Shown one piece after another: positions 11,234-23,765 of a DNA stretch of 64,000 nucleotides. Source of the stretch: Malus domestica (taxonomy: Eukaryota > Streptophyta > Magnoliopsida > Rosales > Rosaceae); the NCBI RefSeq assembly GCF_042453785.1, contig NC_091671.1, positions 41,062,501 to 41,126,500 on the forward strand, written 5' to 3'. The notes beneath the pieces are model-generated. The model saw only the letters and a list, made by a program, of their open reading frames with translations, did not search any database and was not told where the DNA came from. The position numbers and the translations under genes are program-made. Numbering within the stretch: position 1 is the first letter of the stretch; the number at the start of each line of letters is the position of its first letter.

Positions 11234-14200
11234 ATGAAGTACGTGTTGGTTACAGGAGGGGTGGTCAGTGGGCTGGGCAAAGGCGTCACCGCCAGCAGCA
11301 TCGGCGTCGTCCTCAAAGCCTGCGGCCTTCGCGTCACCTCCATCAAAATCGGTTCCTTCTCTTTATTCCTTCCTTCCTTTTGCTTTTACTACTTAATCAT
11401 CTATTCAATTTGATTTGATTTGATTTGATTTACTCTACCTATCTGCTGCTGCAGATCCATACTTGAACACAGATGCTGGCACCATGTCTCCCTTTGAGCA
11501 TGGTGAGGTTTTTGTGCTTGACGACGGCGGAGAGGTAATCATTGACTAGTTTCTTCAATACGTATCAATCAGCGTTATCTTTATTCTTCATGCTGCTGAG
11601 TTTGTTTAATCTCTAATCGTAATTGTAGGTTGATTTGGACCTGGGCAACTATGAGCGCTTCCTAGATGTAACTCTTACTAGGGATAACAACATTACCACT
11701 GGCAAGATATATCAGGTGCTTCTAATAACAAGGGGTGTTTGTCTGTCTTCCATTTCATCACTTTTATTTTGACATTTTGTATTTTTATTGTTTCGTTCCG
11801 TGTAGTCTGTTCTTGAGAAGGAGCGGAGAGGTGATTACCTTGGCAAGACTGTTCAGGTGATGATACAAAATCACAATGTTCATAAATCCTACCTTTTCTT
11901 TTTTGCTTCACTTGCATTGAATGCTGATGACTGCCTTTCTTTTGTGATTTTGAGTCGATTTAGGTGGTTCCACACATAACTGACGCCATTAAGACATGGA
12001 TTGAATCCGTTTCAGTAATTCCTGTGGATGGAAAAGAGGGCCCTGCAGATGTTTGCGTGATAGAGTTGGGAGGGACTGTCGGTAAGCAATAGTCAATACA
12101 TAGAGGCATTACATGCTTCATTATTCTTTCTCTGTGTTTATGTACAAAGATAATTATTCTTCTTTCTTCTTAGGTGACATTGAATCAATGCCATTCATTG
12201 AGGCTCTGCGCCAATTGTCCTTTTCAGTTGGTAAGGTTGTGGTTTATTCTGTTCTTTTGAGGAATTTTTTTATTCTGCTTATGAGATAATTTCTTCACCC
12301 ATATGTTGGCTTTCAATTGTTTATCATGTTTCTATGCTGTGTGATCAATATATATCTTCCAATGACTGCTCTAGGAATACGCAGTACGTACGGTTTAGGT
12401 TTCTGGTCTGATATGTTATGAGCAGCTTTGCAATAATAAAATTGATATAATCCAATTTTATTCCAATGTTATTGAGATTTTATGTGGTGCTTTTTTGTAT
12501 TTTTGTTGGCCGGGGTATAGATGCAATGAAACAATGCTTATCCAGATTTAAAAGTAACTAACTATTTCCTTTTGGAGTTGACATGCAATTTGATCTTGAA
12601 TTACATGGATGTTAAATGATAATTGCTGGTTTTGATTTAATTCTTTTGTCAGGGCAAGAGAACTTCTGTCTTATTCATGTGAGCCTGATACCAGTGCTGG
12701 GTGTTGTTGGAGAGCAAGTAAGATCCCACTACTTAATTATTGAGTGTTACGTTTCTTCATTAGTTCGTCATGCAAGCTTGTAAGTTTAGAATCAAAATTG
12801 ATTATATTTTACGAAGAATTTGCTTAATTTTGTATCTTTCTTACTTTCTTTTCATGTTTGTAATTCATGCAGAAAACAAAGCCTACACAACATAGTGTGC
12901 GGGAACTAAGAGCATTAGGTTTGACTCCTCATCTATTAGCATGTCGCTCTGCAGAGGTACATCTTTTCACCTATCTATTAACCTTAGAAGCTTTTCTTTA
13001 GTTTCCATTTAAGACTTGCTTGGACACCTACATTGGTGCAGTGAGATCACCCGATTCCCCTTGTGCTTTACTCTACCATTATTTTGCCAAGGTTAATTTT
13101 TGTGCAGATATAATACTTTTTTTTTTGGTGACTGCATGGCAGCCTTTGTTGGAAAATACTAAGCAGAAACTTTCACAATTTTGTCATGTTACAGTAAGTT
13201 GTTGCTGAATAATTCTACGTGGCCTCTTTCTAAATTTCTTTAATCAAACTTCATTTTCTGATTACAAATTTTAAATTTCATTTATGCTTTTTTACAGGCT
13301 GGTAATATTCTTAATATCCACGATGTACCAAACATTTGGCACGTTCCTCTCTTACTTAGGGTGGGTTCTATAACAATTATCTGTCTCCTTGGTGGCTTCA
13401 TACTTTATTTCAAAATTTTATCTAAACTATTGTTCTAAATTGTTGTTCAGAATCAAAACGCTCATCATTCAATTCTTCAACAACTAAATCTACTAAGGTA
13501 TGTTCTCACCATTACTTCACATGTAAGGCTTCAACTTTTGTGCTCGATTGTTGATCAGCATCAGCTTATTTAAATTCTTCTTGTGTAATGATGCCAAGGC
13601 AATCTCTTTATAGAATACTGTCTGACTTGGATTCTTTTAGTTGATATATGTGCTCTCTCTGAATGCTGCCTAAATATAGGAAGGCAAACAGCATGAAGTT
13701 TGGCTATTTTAAGTTACCGGTGTTTAATTTTCTGTTTCAGCATTGCCATGCCTCCTGATTTAAGAGATTGGACCAAGATGGCAGAGACTTACGATAACCT
13801 CACCAATTCTGTTAGTATTATTAGATAATTGTGCAATGCTCGATCAAACATTCTCTCTTTTGGTTTTTTCATTCACCAGATGAGAATTTTATATTTGCAG
13901 GTGAGGATTGCCATGGTGGGGAAGTATGTGGGCCTTGCAGATTCTTACTTGTCCGTAGTAAAGGTGCAATGGTAGCTTCTATTCTATTATTAGGAAGGGT
14001 CATAGGATGGTGTATCTTTACTAAGACTGGAATTCATTAGTAATTTTTCATGAAAAAAATTAGTTATTGCATGTTGTAGTGCAAATATGAGTGTATGGCT
14101 CCTTGTGCAATGCATGCTTATTAGATTATATATGTTAATAAGTCACCGCCTACACATGTATTTTACCATAAATGCTTGCTGATATATAATTCTGAACAAT

Positions 14201-17200
14201 ATGGCAATCTGGACCCCAAAATATAAATACAACAACAACAATGCCTTTTACCACTAAGTGGGGTCGGCTATATGAATCCTAGAACGCCATTGCGCTCGGT
14301 TTTGTGTCATGTCCTCCGTTAGATCCAAGTACTCAAGTCTTTTCTTAGGGCATCTTCCAAAGTTTTCCTAGGTCTTCCTCTACCCCTTCGGCCCTGAACC
14401 TCTGTCCCGTAGTCACATTTTCGAACCGGAGCGTCAGTAGGCCTTCTTTGCACATGTCCAAACCACCGGAACCGATTTTCTCTCATATTTCCTTCAATTT
14501 TGGCTACTCCTACTTTACCTCGGATATCCTTATTCCCAATCTTATCCTTTCTCGTGTGCCCATACATCCCACGAAGCATCCTCATCTCCGCTACACCCAT
14601 TTTGTGTACGTGTTGATGCTTCACCGCCCAACATTCTGTGCCATACAACATCGCTGACCTTATTGCCGTCCTATAAAATAAAATTTTCCCTTGAGCTTCA
14701 GTGGCCTACGACGGTCACACAACACGCCGGATGCACTCTTACACTTCATCCATCCAGCTTGTATTCTATGGTTGAGATCTCCATCTAATTCTCCGTTCTC
14801 TTGCAAGCTAGATCCTAGGTAGCGAAAACGGTCACTTTTTGTGATCTTCGCTAGATTGCTCCGGTCATTAGTGAGGATAAGTCTATAAATGGATAGAGAT
14901 AGGAAAGCAAACACAAGATGTACGTGGTTCACCCAGATTGGCTACGTCCACGGAATAGAGGAGTTCTCATTAATTGTGAAGGGTTTACACAAGTACATAG
15001 GTTCAAGCTCTCCTTTAGTGAGTACAAGTGAATGATTTAGTACAAATGACATTAGGAAATATTGTGGGAGAATAATCTCGTAACCACGAAACTTCTAAGT
15101 ACCGGAGTGTGGTATCGTCTTGACTTTCCTTATCTGTCTCATAGGTAGATGTGGCATCTTCTCTGGAAGTACTCTTCCTCCATCCAGGGGTGGTATCTGT
15201 AACTGGTGGAGATGCACAAGGTAATGTATCAATGTCACTTGAAGCTTAGTTGTAGTTTCAGGCTTGGTCAAGCGCGATACAAACCATGTAGTAGGAGTTC
15301 CCCAAGTCGCCGAGCTAGGGGATCTGCTGAAAGAGGTGACAGACAAGGTAAGCAATCAGAGCTCCGGCTGATTGTTCACATTCTCCCTATCTTGCAGGCA
15401 GCATGAAGGATAAAGAGAAGAAAAATGAGAAGAGATGATATGGGATACTTTTGTTTTTGAAGAAGTAACTTTCCACAGACTTATTCTTGAACTGGGCTGG
15501 AGGGTTTTCTGGTTTCCTTCAGAGTATAAGGCCGACTGAAGAATTTGAGGGTCAAAACAAGTCCATCAAATCTAGAGTACGTTCGACCCTGCTGATATGG
15601 GATACTTTTGCTTTTGACAGAGTAGTGGATGTATCAGCACGTGTGCTGTTACGCTTGTCTCCACATGCTTCCTTGTATCCTTCTCACTTGCCCTATCTGT
15701 TCCTCAGGCAGATGCGGTATCTTCCCTGGAAGCATAAGATGTTGAAGATGAGTACTCGAGAGCAATGCCAGGTAAGTAATCAGGTAAGGGGTTCCAGGCA
15801 GTCAGTTCCTGGCTGGAAGCTTGATTCCAAGTGCTGACTAATTGCTCTCTTTCTCCTTGTCTTGCAGGTAAGAACAAGGCCAAAGGAAAAGACGGGGAAA
15901 AAGCATGATATGGGATACTCTTGCTTTTAACCCTGATGATATGAGATATTCTTGCTCTAGTATAGCTTGTTTACAGAGGTATTATCGGGGGGAAAGAAAG
16001 CTGAATATTTCGAAAGGCTTCGTTGGGAGTGCCCTCTCAGATAAGAGGAAGGGTTGAGCATTTTTGCAGGTCTGCCTGTCCGTTGGGGATGGAGGTCGAC
16101 ATATATAGGAGTCTCCCTAACATCAAGTAATAATGCTATTCCTTTACCCTGCTTGGTCATAGCACGGTAGTGGGAGCTGCCAGCTTCACAAGTTTTAACT
16201 CTGTCAGAGCAAAAAGTGGTCTGTGGTATCTGGAAAGCTGATGTTGCGTGTGAAGATTACAGACAGTTTTCGAACAAGCAATCCTGCTGGGGATCCGGCT
16301 CTCGAGATTCGGAGAACGATGCCTCTTCGATTTTTGAGAAAGCAATCCTGCTGGGGGTCTAGCTCTCGAGATTCGGAGAGCGATGTCTTCGATTTTTGAG
16401 AAAGTAATCATGTTGGGAGTCTGGCTCTCGAGATTCGGAGGGCGGTGCCTCTTCGATTTTGGAGCAAGCAATCTTGTTGGGAGTGTTTTCTCGAATGTGA
16501 GTAAAGATTGGGCATGTTTGCTAGTCTACCTTGCCACGAAGCACAGAGGTTGACACACAGGGACTTTCCAATTATCCAGCAGTGGTACTGTTCCTTTACC
16601 CTCTCTTCGATTGTTGAGAAAGTAATCATGTTAGGAGTCTGGCTCTCGAGATTCGGAGGGCGGTGCCTCTTCGATTTTGGAGCAAGCAATCTTGTTGGGA
16701 GTGTTTTCTCGAATATGAGTAAAGGTTGGGCATGTTTGCTAGTCTACCTTGCCACGAAGCACAGAGGTTGACACACAGGGACTTTCCAATTATCCAGCAG
16801 TGGTACTGTTCCTTTACCCTCTCTTCGATTTTTGAGAAAGTAATCGTGTTGGGAGTTTGGCTCTCGAGATTCGGAGGGTGGTGCCTCTTCGATTTTGGAG
16901 CAAGCAATCTTGTTGGGAGTGTTTTCTCGAATGTGAGTAAAGGTTGGGCATATTTACTAGTCTACCTTGCCATGAAGCACAGAGGTTGACACACCGGGAC
17001 TTTCCAATTATCCAGCAGTGGTACTGTTCCTTTACCCTTGTGGGTAATAATATGGTAGCTAGACCTTCAAAATTTATGTGTCTAAACTTTGTTAGTGTTG
17101 TTTCTTTGCTATTCTTTTACCCTTCTTGGTCAGAGCGATGTAGTGGGAGCTGCAAGCTTCACGTGTCTCAACTTTGTCAGAGAACTTTGGCAAAGTTATA

Positions 17201-20200
17201 TGTGGTACCCATGAGCTACTGTTGCGTGTGGGAAGTGGGTGATTGAACAGTATGATTCATGTGCTTTCTACTTCGCCAGAAATCTTCGACAGAATGCCCA
17301 TAATTTCCGCAAAGCTGAGTGTGCGTGTGACAGGTGCTGACAAGGCTGGAAAAGTAGGTGCCTCTTCGATTTCTGAGATCGGCCCTCGTGGTCTCTGAGC
17401 AGCCCAGCTTTTGAGAAAGCAAGCCTCTTCGATTTCTGAGATCGGCCTTCGTGGTCTTTGAGCAGCCTAGCTTTTGAGAAAGCAAACGCCTCTTCGATTT
17501 CTGAGATCGACCCTCGTGGTCTCTGAGCAGCCCAGCTTTTGAGAAAGCAAACGCCTCTTCGATTTCTGAGCAGGCGCCTCTTCGATTTCTGAAGCTTCGT
17601 CGAGTGCAGATTTTTATAGGGGCTGACATTAAGTTCCAAAGCACACTTGAATATCCACCAGTAGAAGCTCCATTCTTGCACTTCTAAGATCTTGATTTGT
17701 CCGACCTCTTCTCTCTTCAACACCTTTGAAAATGTCTGGCCCCTCCGACTGTCGTTTTGACTTGAACCTTGTTGAAGAGGCAGCCCCGCCTTCTCCAGAC
17801 AACATATGGCGCCCATCCTTCGTCTCCCCTACTGGTCCTCTTACCGTTGGGGATTCCGTGATGAAGAATGATATGACCGCTGCGGTAGTGGCCAGGAACT
17901 TTCTCACTCCCAAAGATAATAGACTACTTTCCAAACGGTCTGATGAGTTGGCTGTTAAGGATTCTCTGGCTCTTAGTGTTCAGTGTGCAGGTTCTGTGTC
18001 TAATATGGCCCAACGCCTATTTGCTCGAACCCGCCAAGTAGAATCATTGGCGGCTGAAGTGATGAGTCTCAAACAGGAGATTAGAGGGCTCAAGCATGAG
18101 AATAAATAGTTGCACCGGCTCGCACATAACTATGCTACAAACATGAAGAGGAAGCTTGACCAGATGAAGGAATCTGATGGTCATGTTTTACTTGATCATC
18201 AGAGATTTGTGGGTTTGTTCCAAAGACATTTATTTCCTTCGTCTTCTGGGGCTGTACCGCGTAATGAAGCTCCAAATGATCAACCTCTGATGCCTCCTCC
18301 TTCTAGGGTTCTGTCCAGTACTGAGGCTCCGAATGATCCCCCTCCGGTGCCTTCTCTTTCTGGGGCTCTACCGACTGCTGAGACTTCTCCTAAGCAACCT
18401 TTGTGAAGGCTCCCTCTTGTTTGTTTATTTTGACTCAAGTATATGTACATATTTGTAACTTATCGGGGATATCAATAAATAAGCTTTCCTTCATTTCAAC
18501 GTATTGTGTTAAATACACCAAAGCCTTCTTCGCTAAGTTCTTTGAATTTTCTTTTGTTGAAGCTTTGTGAGTGGAGCATGTAGGTTGAGGTAGTGTTCCC
18601 TTAATTTCCCGAGTGAGGAAAACTTCTCGGTTGGAGACTTGGAAAATCCAAGTCACTGAGTGGGATCGGCTATATGAATCTTAGAACGCCATTGTGTTCT
18701 GTCCTGTGTCATGTCCTCTGTTAGATCCAAGTACTCTAAGTCTTTTCTTAGGGTCTCTTCTAAAGTTTTCCTAGGCCTTCCTCTACCCCTTCGGCCCTGA
18801 ACCTCTGTCCCATAGTCGCATCTTCTAATCGGAGCGTCAGTAGGCCTTCTTTGCACATGTCCAAACCACCGTAACCGATTTTCTCTCATCTTTCCTTCAA
18901 TTTCGGCTACTCCTACTTTACCCCGGATATCCTCATTCCTAATCTTATCCTTTCTCGTGTGCCCACACATCCAACGAAGCATCCTCATCTCCGCTACACC
19001 CATTTTGTGTACGTGTTGTTGCTTCACCGCCCAACATTCTGTGCCATACAGCATCGCCGGCCTTATTGCCGTCCTATAAAATTTTCCCTTGAGCTTCAGT
19101 GGCATACGGCGGTCACACAACACGCCGGATGCACTCTTCCACTTCATCCATCCAACTTGTATTCTATGGTTGAGATCTCCATCTAATTCTCCGTTCTTTT
19201 GCAAGATAGATCCTAGGTAACGAAAACGGTCGCTCTTTGATATTTCTTGATCTCCGATCCTCACCCCTAACTCGTTTTGGCCCCCATTTGCACTGAACTT
19301 GCACTCCATATATTCTGTCTTTGATCGGCTTAGGCGGAGACCTTTAGATTCCAACACTTCTCTCCAAAGGTTAAGCTTTGCATTTACTCCTTCCTGAGTT
19401 TCATCTATCAACACTATATCGTCTGCGAAAAGCATACACCAAGGAATATCATCTTGAATATGTCCCGTTAACTCATCCATTACCAACGCAAAAAGGTAAG
19501 GACTTAAGGATGAGCCTTGATGTAATCCTACAGTTATGGGAAAGCTTTCGGTTTGTCCTTCATGAGTTCTTACGGCAGTCTTTGCTCCTTCATACATATC
19601 CTGTATAGCTTGGATATATGCTACTCGTACTCCTTTCTTCTCTAAAATCCTCCAAAGAATGTCTCTTGGGACCCTATCATACGCTTTTTCCAAATCTATA
19701 AAGACCATGTGTAAATCCTTTTTCCCATCTCTATATCTTTCCATCAATCTTCGTAAGAGATAGATTGCCTCCATGGTTGAGCGTCCTGGCATGAACCCGA
19801 ATTGGTTGTCCGAAACCCGTGTCTCTTGCCTCAATTTATGCTCAATGACTCTCTCCCAGAGCTTCATTGTATGACTCATTAGCTTAATACCCCTATAGTT
19901 CATGCAATTTTGTACATCGCCCTTATTCTTGTAGATAGGCACCAAAGTGCTCGTTCGCCACTCATTTGGCATCTTCTTCGTTTTCAAAATCCTATTGAAA
20001 AGGTCAGTGAGCCATGTTATACTTGTCTCTCCCAAAACTTTCCACACTTCGATTGGTATATCGTCTGGGCCTACTGCTTTTCTATGCTTCATCTTCTTCA
20101 AAGCTACAACCACTTCTTCCTTCCGGATTCTACGATAAAAAGAGTAGTTTCTACACTCTTCTGAGTTACTCAACTCCCCTAAAGAAGCACTCCTTCATGT

Positions 20201-23200
20201 CCTTCATTGAAAAGATTATGAAAATAACCTTTCCATCTGTCTTTAACCGCGTTCTCTGTAGCAAGAACCTTTCCATCATCATCCTTGATGCACCTCACTT
20301 GGTTTAGGTCCCTTGTCTTCTTTTCCCTTGCTCTAGCTAGTTTATAGATATCCAACTCTCCTTCTTTGGTATCTAGTCGCTTATACATATCGTCATAAGT
20401 CGCTAACTTAGCTTCTCTAACAGCTTTCTTTGCCTCTTGCTTCGCTTTTCTATACCTTTCACCATTTTCATAGGTCCTATCCTTGTATAAGGCTTTACAA
20501 CATTCCTTCTTAGCCTTCACCTTTGTTTGTACCTCCTCATTCCACCACCAAGATTCCTTTTGGTGTGGGGCAAAGCCCTTGGACTCTCCTAATACCTCTT
20601 TTGCTACTTTTCGGATACAACTAGCCATGAAATCCCACATTTGGTTAGCTTCCCCCTCTCTATCCCACACACACTGGGTGATTACTTTCTCTTTGAAAAT
20701 GGCTTGTTTTTCTTCTTTTAGATTCCACCATCTAGTCCTTGGGCACTTCCAAGTCTTGTTCTTTTTTCTCACTCTTTTGATATGTACATCCATCACCAAC
20801 AAGCGATGTTGATTAGCCACGCTCTCTCCTGGTATAACTTTGCAATCCTTACAAGTTATACGATCCCCTTTCCTCATTAGGAGAAAATCTATTTGTGTTT
20901 TTGACGACCCACTCTTATAGGTGATCACATGTTCTTCTCTCTTCTTAAAGAAGATGTTGGCTAAGAAGAGATCATATGCCATTGCAAAATCTAAGATAGC
21001 TTCCCCATCCTCGTTTCTCTCCCCAAAACTATGGCCACCATGAAAACCTCCATAGTTGCCTGTCTCCCTGCCCACGTGTCCATTTAAATCTCCTCCTATA
21101 AATAACTTCTCCGTCTGAGCAATTCCTTGCACCAAGTCTCCAAGGTCTTCCCAAAATTTCTCCTTCGAACTCGTATCCAACCCTACTTGAGGTGCGTACG
21201 CACTAATCACATTGATAAGTTCTTGTCCTATTACAATCTTGATTGCCATGATTCTATCTCCTACCCTCTTAACATCTACAACATCTTGTGTCAAGGTCTT
21301 GTCCACGATGATGCCAACACCGTTTCTCGTTCTATTTGTGCCCGAATACCATATAGTTTAAACCCTGAGTTTTCTAGATCCTTTGCCTTACGCCCAACCC
21401 ACTTAGTTTCTTGTAGGCACATAATATTTATCCTTCTCCTCACCATAACTTCTACTACTTCCATAGATTTTCCCGTCAAGGTTCCTATATTCCACGTTCC
21501 TAAACGCATTTTGCTCTCTTGAACTCTACCCTTCTGTCCTAGCTTCTTCACCCTTCCCCGTCTAATAGGATCAAAGTACTTCTTTTGTGTGTCCCGTGTA
21601 AAGTTGATAGGAGCATATGCTCCCAAACAACTTTGAGTGGAGTCGTTCGAAAAGAAGTTTCTATAGCCCCCTTGCTCATTTAACACTGCATCCGGGTGCC
21701 GATGGAGATACAGCGACCCTTGCTCACTTATCACTGTGCTCGGGCCACACTGAACCCCAAAATATAAATATTTTGCTAAATTTGTCTCACAGGCCCTTCT
21801 GCATGCTTGTGTTGCTTGTTCTTTAAAGCCATCAATTGACTGGATTGCTGCTTCTGACCTTGAAGATGATAGTGCCAAACTGGTATTGAACAATTACACT
21901 CCTCTTTTTGCAGAATTTGGTTTTACGTCTATTATTTTGTCTTTTCTTAAGATTTGTTTTTCATACAGATACCAGAAGCACATGCTGCTGCATGGGGGAC
22001 CCTGAAGGTATTCTTTAAGCTAAATTATCGTCTCCTAGCCTGTTGTACAGTTTATGCTTTGATCTATTCTATATTTGCAGAATGCAGCATGTGTCTTGGT
22101 TCCTGGTGGATTTGGAGATCGTGGTGTGAGAGGTATGATATTAGCTGCAAAGTATGCCAGAGAGAACAATGTTCCTTATCTCGGGATTTGTTTGGGCATG
22201 CAGATTTCAGTGATTGAATTTGCGAGATCTGTAAGCAACGTTTGCTTAACTAACAGGTTTTATTCTTTATTTAAGATCATGTATCATCCCTACTTTAATT
22301 ACTTGTTTTAGGTTTTGGGTTTAGAAAGGGCAGACAGCACAGAGTTTAATGCACAGACACCGAATCCTGTTGTAATTTTTATGCCTGAGGTACAAATTTA
22401 TGGTGATGTTTACCTCTTTAATTTTAAAATAAGTATGGCTTCAACCTTCGCCCCATGATGGTTAATTTTTTTGTATGAGTAAAGGGATCAAGAACACACA
22501 TGGGAAGCACAATGAGACTGGGATCCAGAAGAACACTTTTCCAAGCTCCTGATTGCACTACTTCAAAGCTGTATGTGCAATATCTATAACTGTGTTCAAT
22601 GTAGAAATCATAGAATAGCCAGCCGGTTACTACAAAATGAAATTATAACTTCAGGTACCTCTGCTGAATTTATACAGTAAAATCAATGCATGTGCCATGT
22701 GTTCCAACTTCCAAGTCTGTCGGTCTGAAAAGGACACATGGCACAAGCTATAGAACTTTATTGCATTTATACTGTAAAATTTTGAACTTTCTTGGTCAAC
22801 GAACTATTTTGCATGCGGCCTTTGATGACCTCTCTGCTATGTGTTGCGTCTGCGGTTGCTTTTGTCAAAACAAATCCCACAAGACCACTTTAAAGTTCTC
22901 CATGTTTAAGAGTATAGGGTACATGCCTGATGTGTTATTGCTATCAATTGCTAGGTACCATAACTCAGAGTATGTGGATGAACGCCACAGGCACAGATAT
23001 GAGGTTTGTTGTAAATTTATTTAGGTGAAAAACATGATGTTTCAGAAGCATGTTTTACGTAGTGTACATGGTCTTATTTCATCATGATGCAGGTGAACCC
23101 AGATGTTATTGGAGTTCTTGAAGAAGCTGGCCTGAAATTTGTAGGGAAGGATAACAGTGGGAGACGAATGGAGGTGGGTTTTCTGTTGAGTTTGATGCTT

Positions 23201-23765
23201 TGTTGAACTTGAGCATTGTCAGAATTTATTTGGTTATTATTGCAAAAATTCCTTTCTTATCATTACTTTGAAGATTTATTTTTTACATGATTTGTGTTTG
23301 TTCTGGTGTTTTTCTCTTCTGCAGATTTTAGAGCTTCCAAGTCATCCATTCTATGTAGGAGTGCAATTTCATCCAGAATTTAAATCACGGCCTGGGAGGC
23401 CCTCTCCTCTATTTTTAGGTACTTTGACACAAAAGTGAACCATAGATGTCATAGACTCACATTTACCGTTCTTTCTTGGAAACATGTGTACACTATGACA
23501 TCCATCATGGAATTACCATGTAGCGCAGATCTATCTTACTCAAAGTGGAGAGATTATTGGACATGTTTGTGTCGGAATAGACTTGTCTATTACAATTCTC
23601 ATTTTTATTCGGTTGATTTCTACCCAGTCCTTGGATCTCTGAACTTGAGTTGACATATGTGACGTTGCAACTGTAGGTCTTATCTTGGCAGCAACAGGAC
23701 AGTTGGAAACATATCTTGACCAGAATCAAAATTCTAGTTTGACAGCATTGGATCTCTCTCAATAG
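11234..23765 (+). CDS. CTP synthase (glutamine-hydrolysing), 22 exons
   Basis: Converts UTP to CTP with ATP and glutamine (EC 6.3.4.2), the last step of de novo cytidine nucleotide synthesis, normally cytosolic. Exons: 11234-11351, 11455-11534, 11629-11715, 11806-11856, 11964-12081, 12174-12230, 12653-12717, 12873-12956, 13143-13193, 13298-13360, 13452-13498, 13741-13810, 13901-13963, 21793-21882, 21969-22007, 22081-22230, 22312-22389, 22485-22570, 22955-23003, 23093-23173, 23325-23418, 23677-23765. They sum to 1710 nt (569 residues) with every junction in phase. The synthetase half begins [17 protein letters not shown], with the nucleotide-binding loop at residues 8-20, then [13 protein letters not shown] and [12 protein letters not shown]. 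The amidotransferase half has the nucleophile Cys398 (YLGICLGMQ) and His525/Glu527 (VQFHPEF). Length and motifs fit the family. The odd point is intron 13, enlarged to 7.8 kb by an antisense LINE complex; the flanking exons remain intact. Confidence 0.95.
14319..14838 (-). pseudogene. RTE reverse transcriptase, C-terminal fragment
   Basis: The translated minus strand matches the C-terminal part of the RT frame found at 18653-20178: [73 protein letters not shown] and [21 protein letters not shown] frame break lies near 14655, where a few bases (ATAAAA) are extra relative to the other copy. The fragment stops abruptly at the Tat-derived sequence. It has no catalytic core. Confidence 0.85.
16260..17040. 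repeat. 218-bp tandem repeat, about three copies
   Basis: Blocks containing GGTGCCTCTTCGATTTTGGA, then a GAATGTGAGTAAAG motif, then TTATCCAGCAGTGGTACTG recur with 218-bp spacing (about 16444, 16662 and 16880). Two shorter ~60-bp partial units, built on CTCTCGAGATTCGGAGA, precede them. The homologous place in the other Tat copy (57077-57315) has a single unit. Confidence 0.8.
17350..17610. repeat. About 60-bp tandem repeat, three to four copies
   Basis: The unit reads CCTCTTCGATTTCTGAGATC, then GGCCCTCGTGGTCTCTGAGC, then AGCCCAGCTTTTGAGAAAGC. It occurs in tandem here and once in full plus a partial copy at 57565-57650 in the other Tat copy. Frames through it give repetitive peptides that I do not call as genes. 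Confidence 0.8.
17726..18406 (+). pseudogene. Antisense ORF of Tat-like element, interrupted by one stop
   Basis: Homologue of the open 226-residue frame at 57778-58458, sharing [55 protein letters not shown] and [18 protein letters not shown] at 18107-18109 replaces the CAG (Gln) codon of the other copy; otherwise the frame continues to 18406. Residues about 75-150 look like a coiled coil. Direction is opposite to pol in the complete relative. Confidence 0.8.
18653..20178 (-). pseudogene. RTE LINE reverse transcriptase region
   Basis: About 500 residues on the minus strand contain the RT core in order: [77 protein letters not shown] and the catalytic FADDIVL. The RTE-type C-terminal tail follows ([34 protein letters not shown]). 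This region has no internal stop, but it is separated from the endonuclease by a frameshift at about 20175, so the element cannot make its single polyprotein. Its 3' end lacks the last ~40 bp and tail present at 14230. Antisense to CTP synthase. Confidence 0.92.
20179..21753 (-). pseudogene. RTE LINE apurinic-type endonuclease region, frameshifted
   Basis: The endonuclease begins [20 protein letters not shown] at 21509, with LQETKW, then after a frameshift near 21300 continues [42 protein letters not shown] and [12 protein letters not shown], the motifs of exonuclease III-type LINE endonucleases. An in-frame leader of about 80 residues extends upstream to the insertion boundary. A second frameshift separates it from RT. 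Plant databases often list such frames under a misleading craniofacial-development-protein-like name, a known annotation artefact. Confidence 0.9.

Larger units (their letters stand above)
14839..18660 (-). mobile_element. Tat-like Gypsy retrotransposon fragment (LTR part, tandem repeats, antisense ORF)
   Basis: Collinear with 55215-58728 of the Tat element at the right of the window. It starts inside the LTR (motif ACGTGGTTCACCCAGATTGG at about 14920), lacks the LTR's outer end and, by comparison, about 290 bp spanning the LTR/internal junction near 15090, and ends at CCAAGTCACTGAG. Orientation is called from the pol strand of the complete relative. No pol remains. Repeats at 16380-17040 and 17350-17610 are expanded relative to that relative. 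Confidence 0.75.
14230..21753 (-). mobile_element. Mosaic RTE-clade LINE complex in CTP synthase intron 13
   Basis: The whole block is bounded by a 17-bp direct repeat ACCCCAAAATATAAATA at 14213-14229 and 21754-21770, the target duplication of one LINE insertion. The 3' end is at the left: CAACAACAACAATGCC on the plus strand, i.e. the short TTG-repeat tail of plant RTE elements. The 5' end is at 21753. Inside, from left: an RTE 3' fragment (14230-14838), a Tat-like Gypsy fragment (14839-18660), then an RTE body (18661-21753). The two RTE parts overlap by about 600 bp of the same region and differ in sequence, so this is not a simple insertion into one LINE. Confidence 0.85.

Noticed and set aside
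17216..17816. Overlapping minus-strand frames of 142 and 182 residues with NRRG-type repeats
   Set aside because: They follow the ~60-bp tandem array and overlap the antisense Tat ORF; repeat translation rather than genes.
18653..21753. Host gene similar to craniofacial development protein 2
   Set aside because: The endonuclease plus RT order, short-repeat tail and 17-bp duplication identify an RTE LINE; the name is a database artefact.
22684..22760. Small hairpin (TGTGCCATGTGT ... ACACATGGCACA) in CTP synthase intron 18
   Set aside because: An inverted repeat is visible, but there is no target duplication and I cannot tell a tiny MITE from chance or a precursor RNA.
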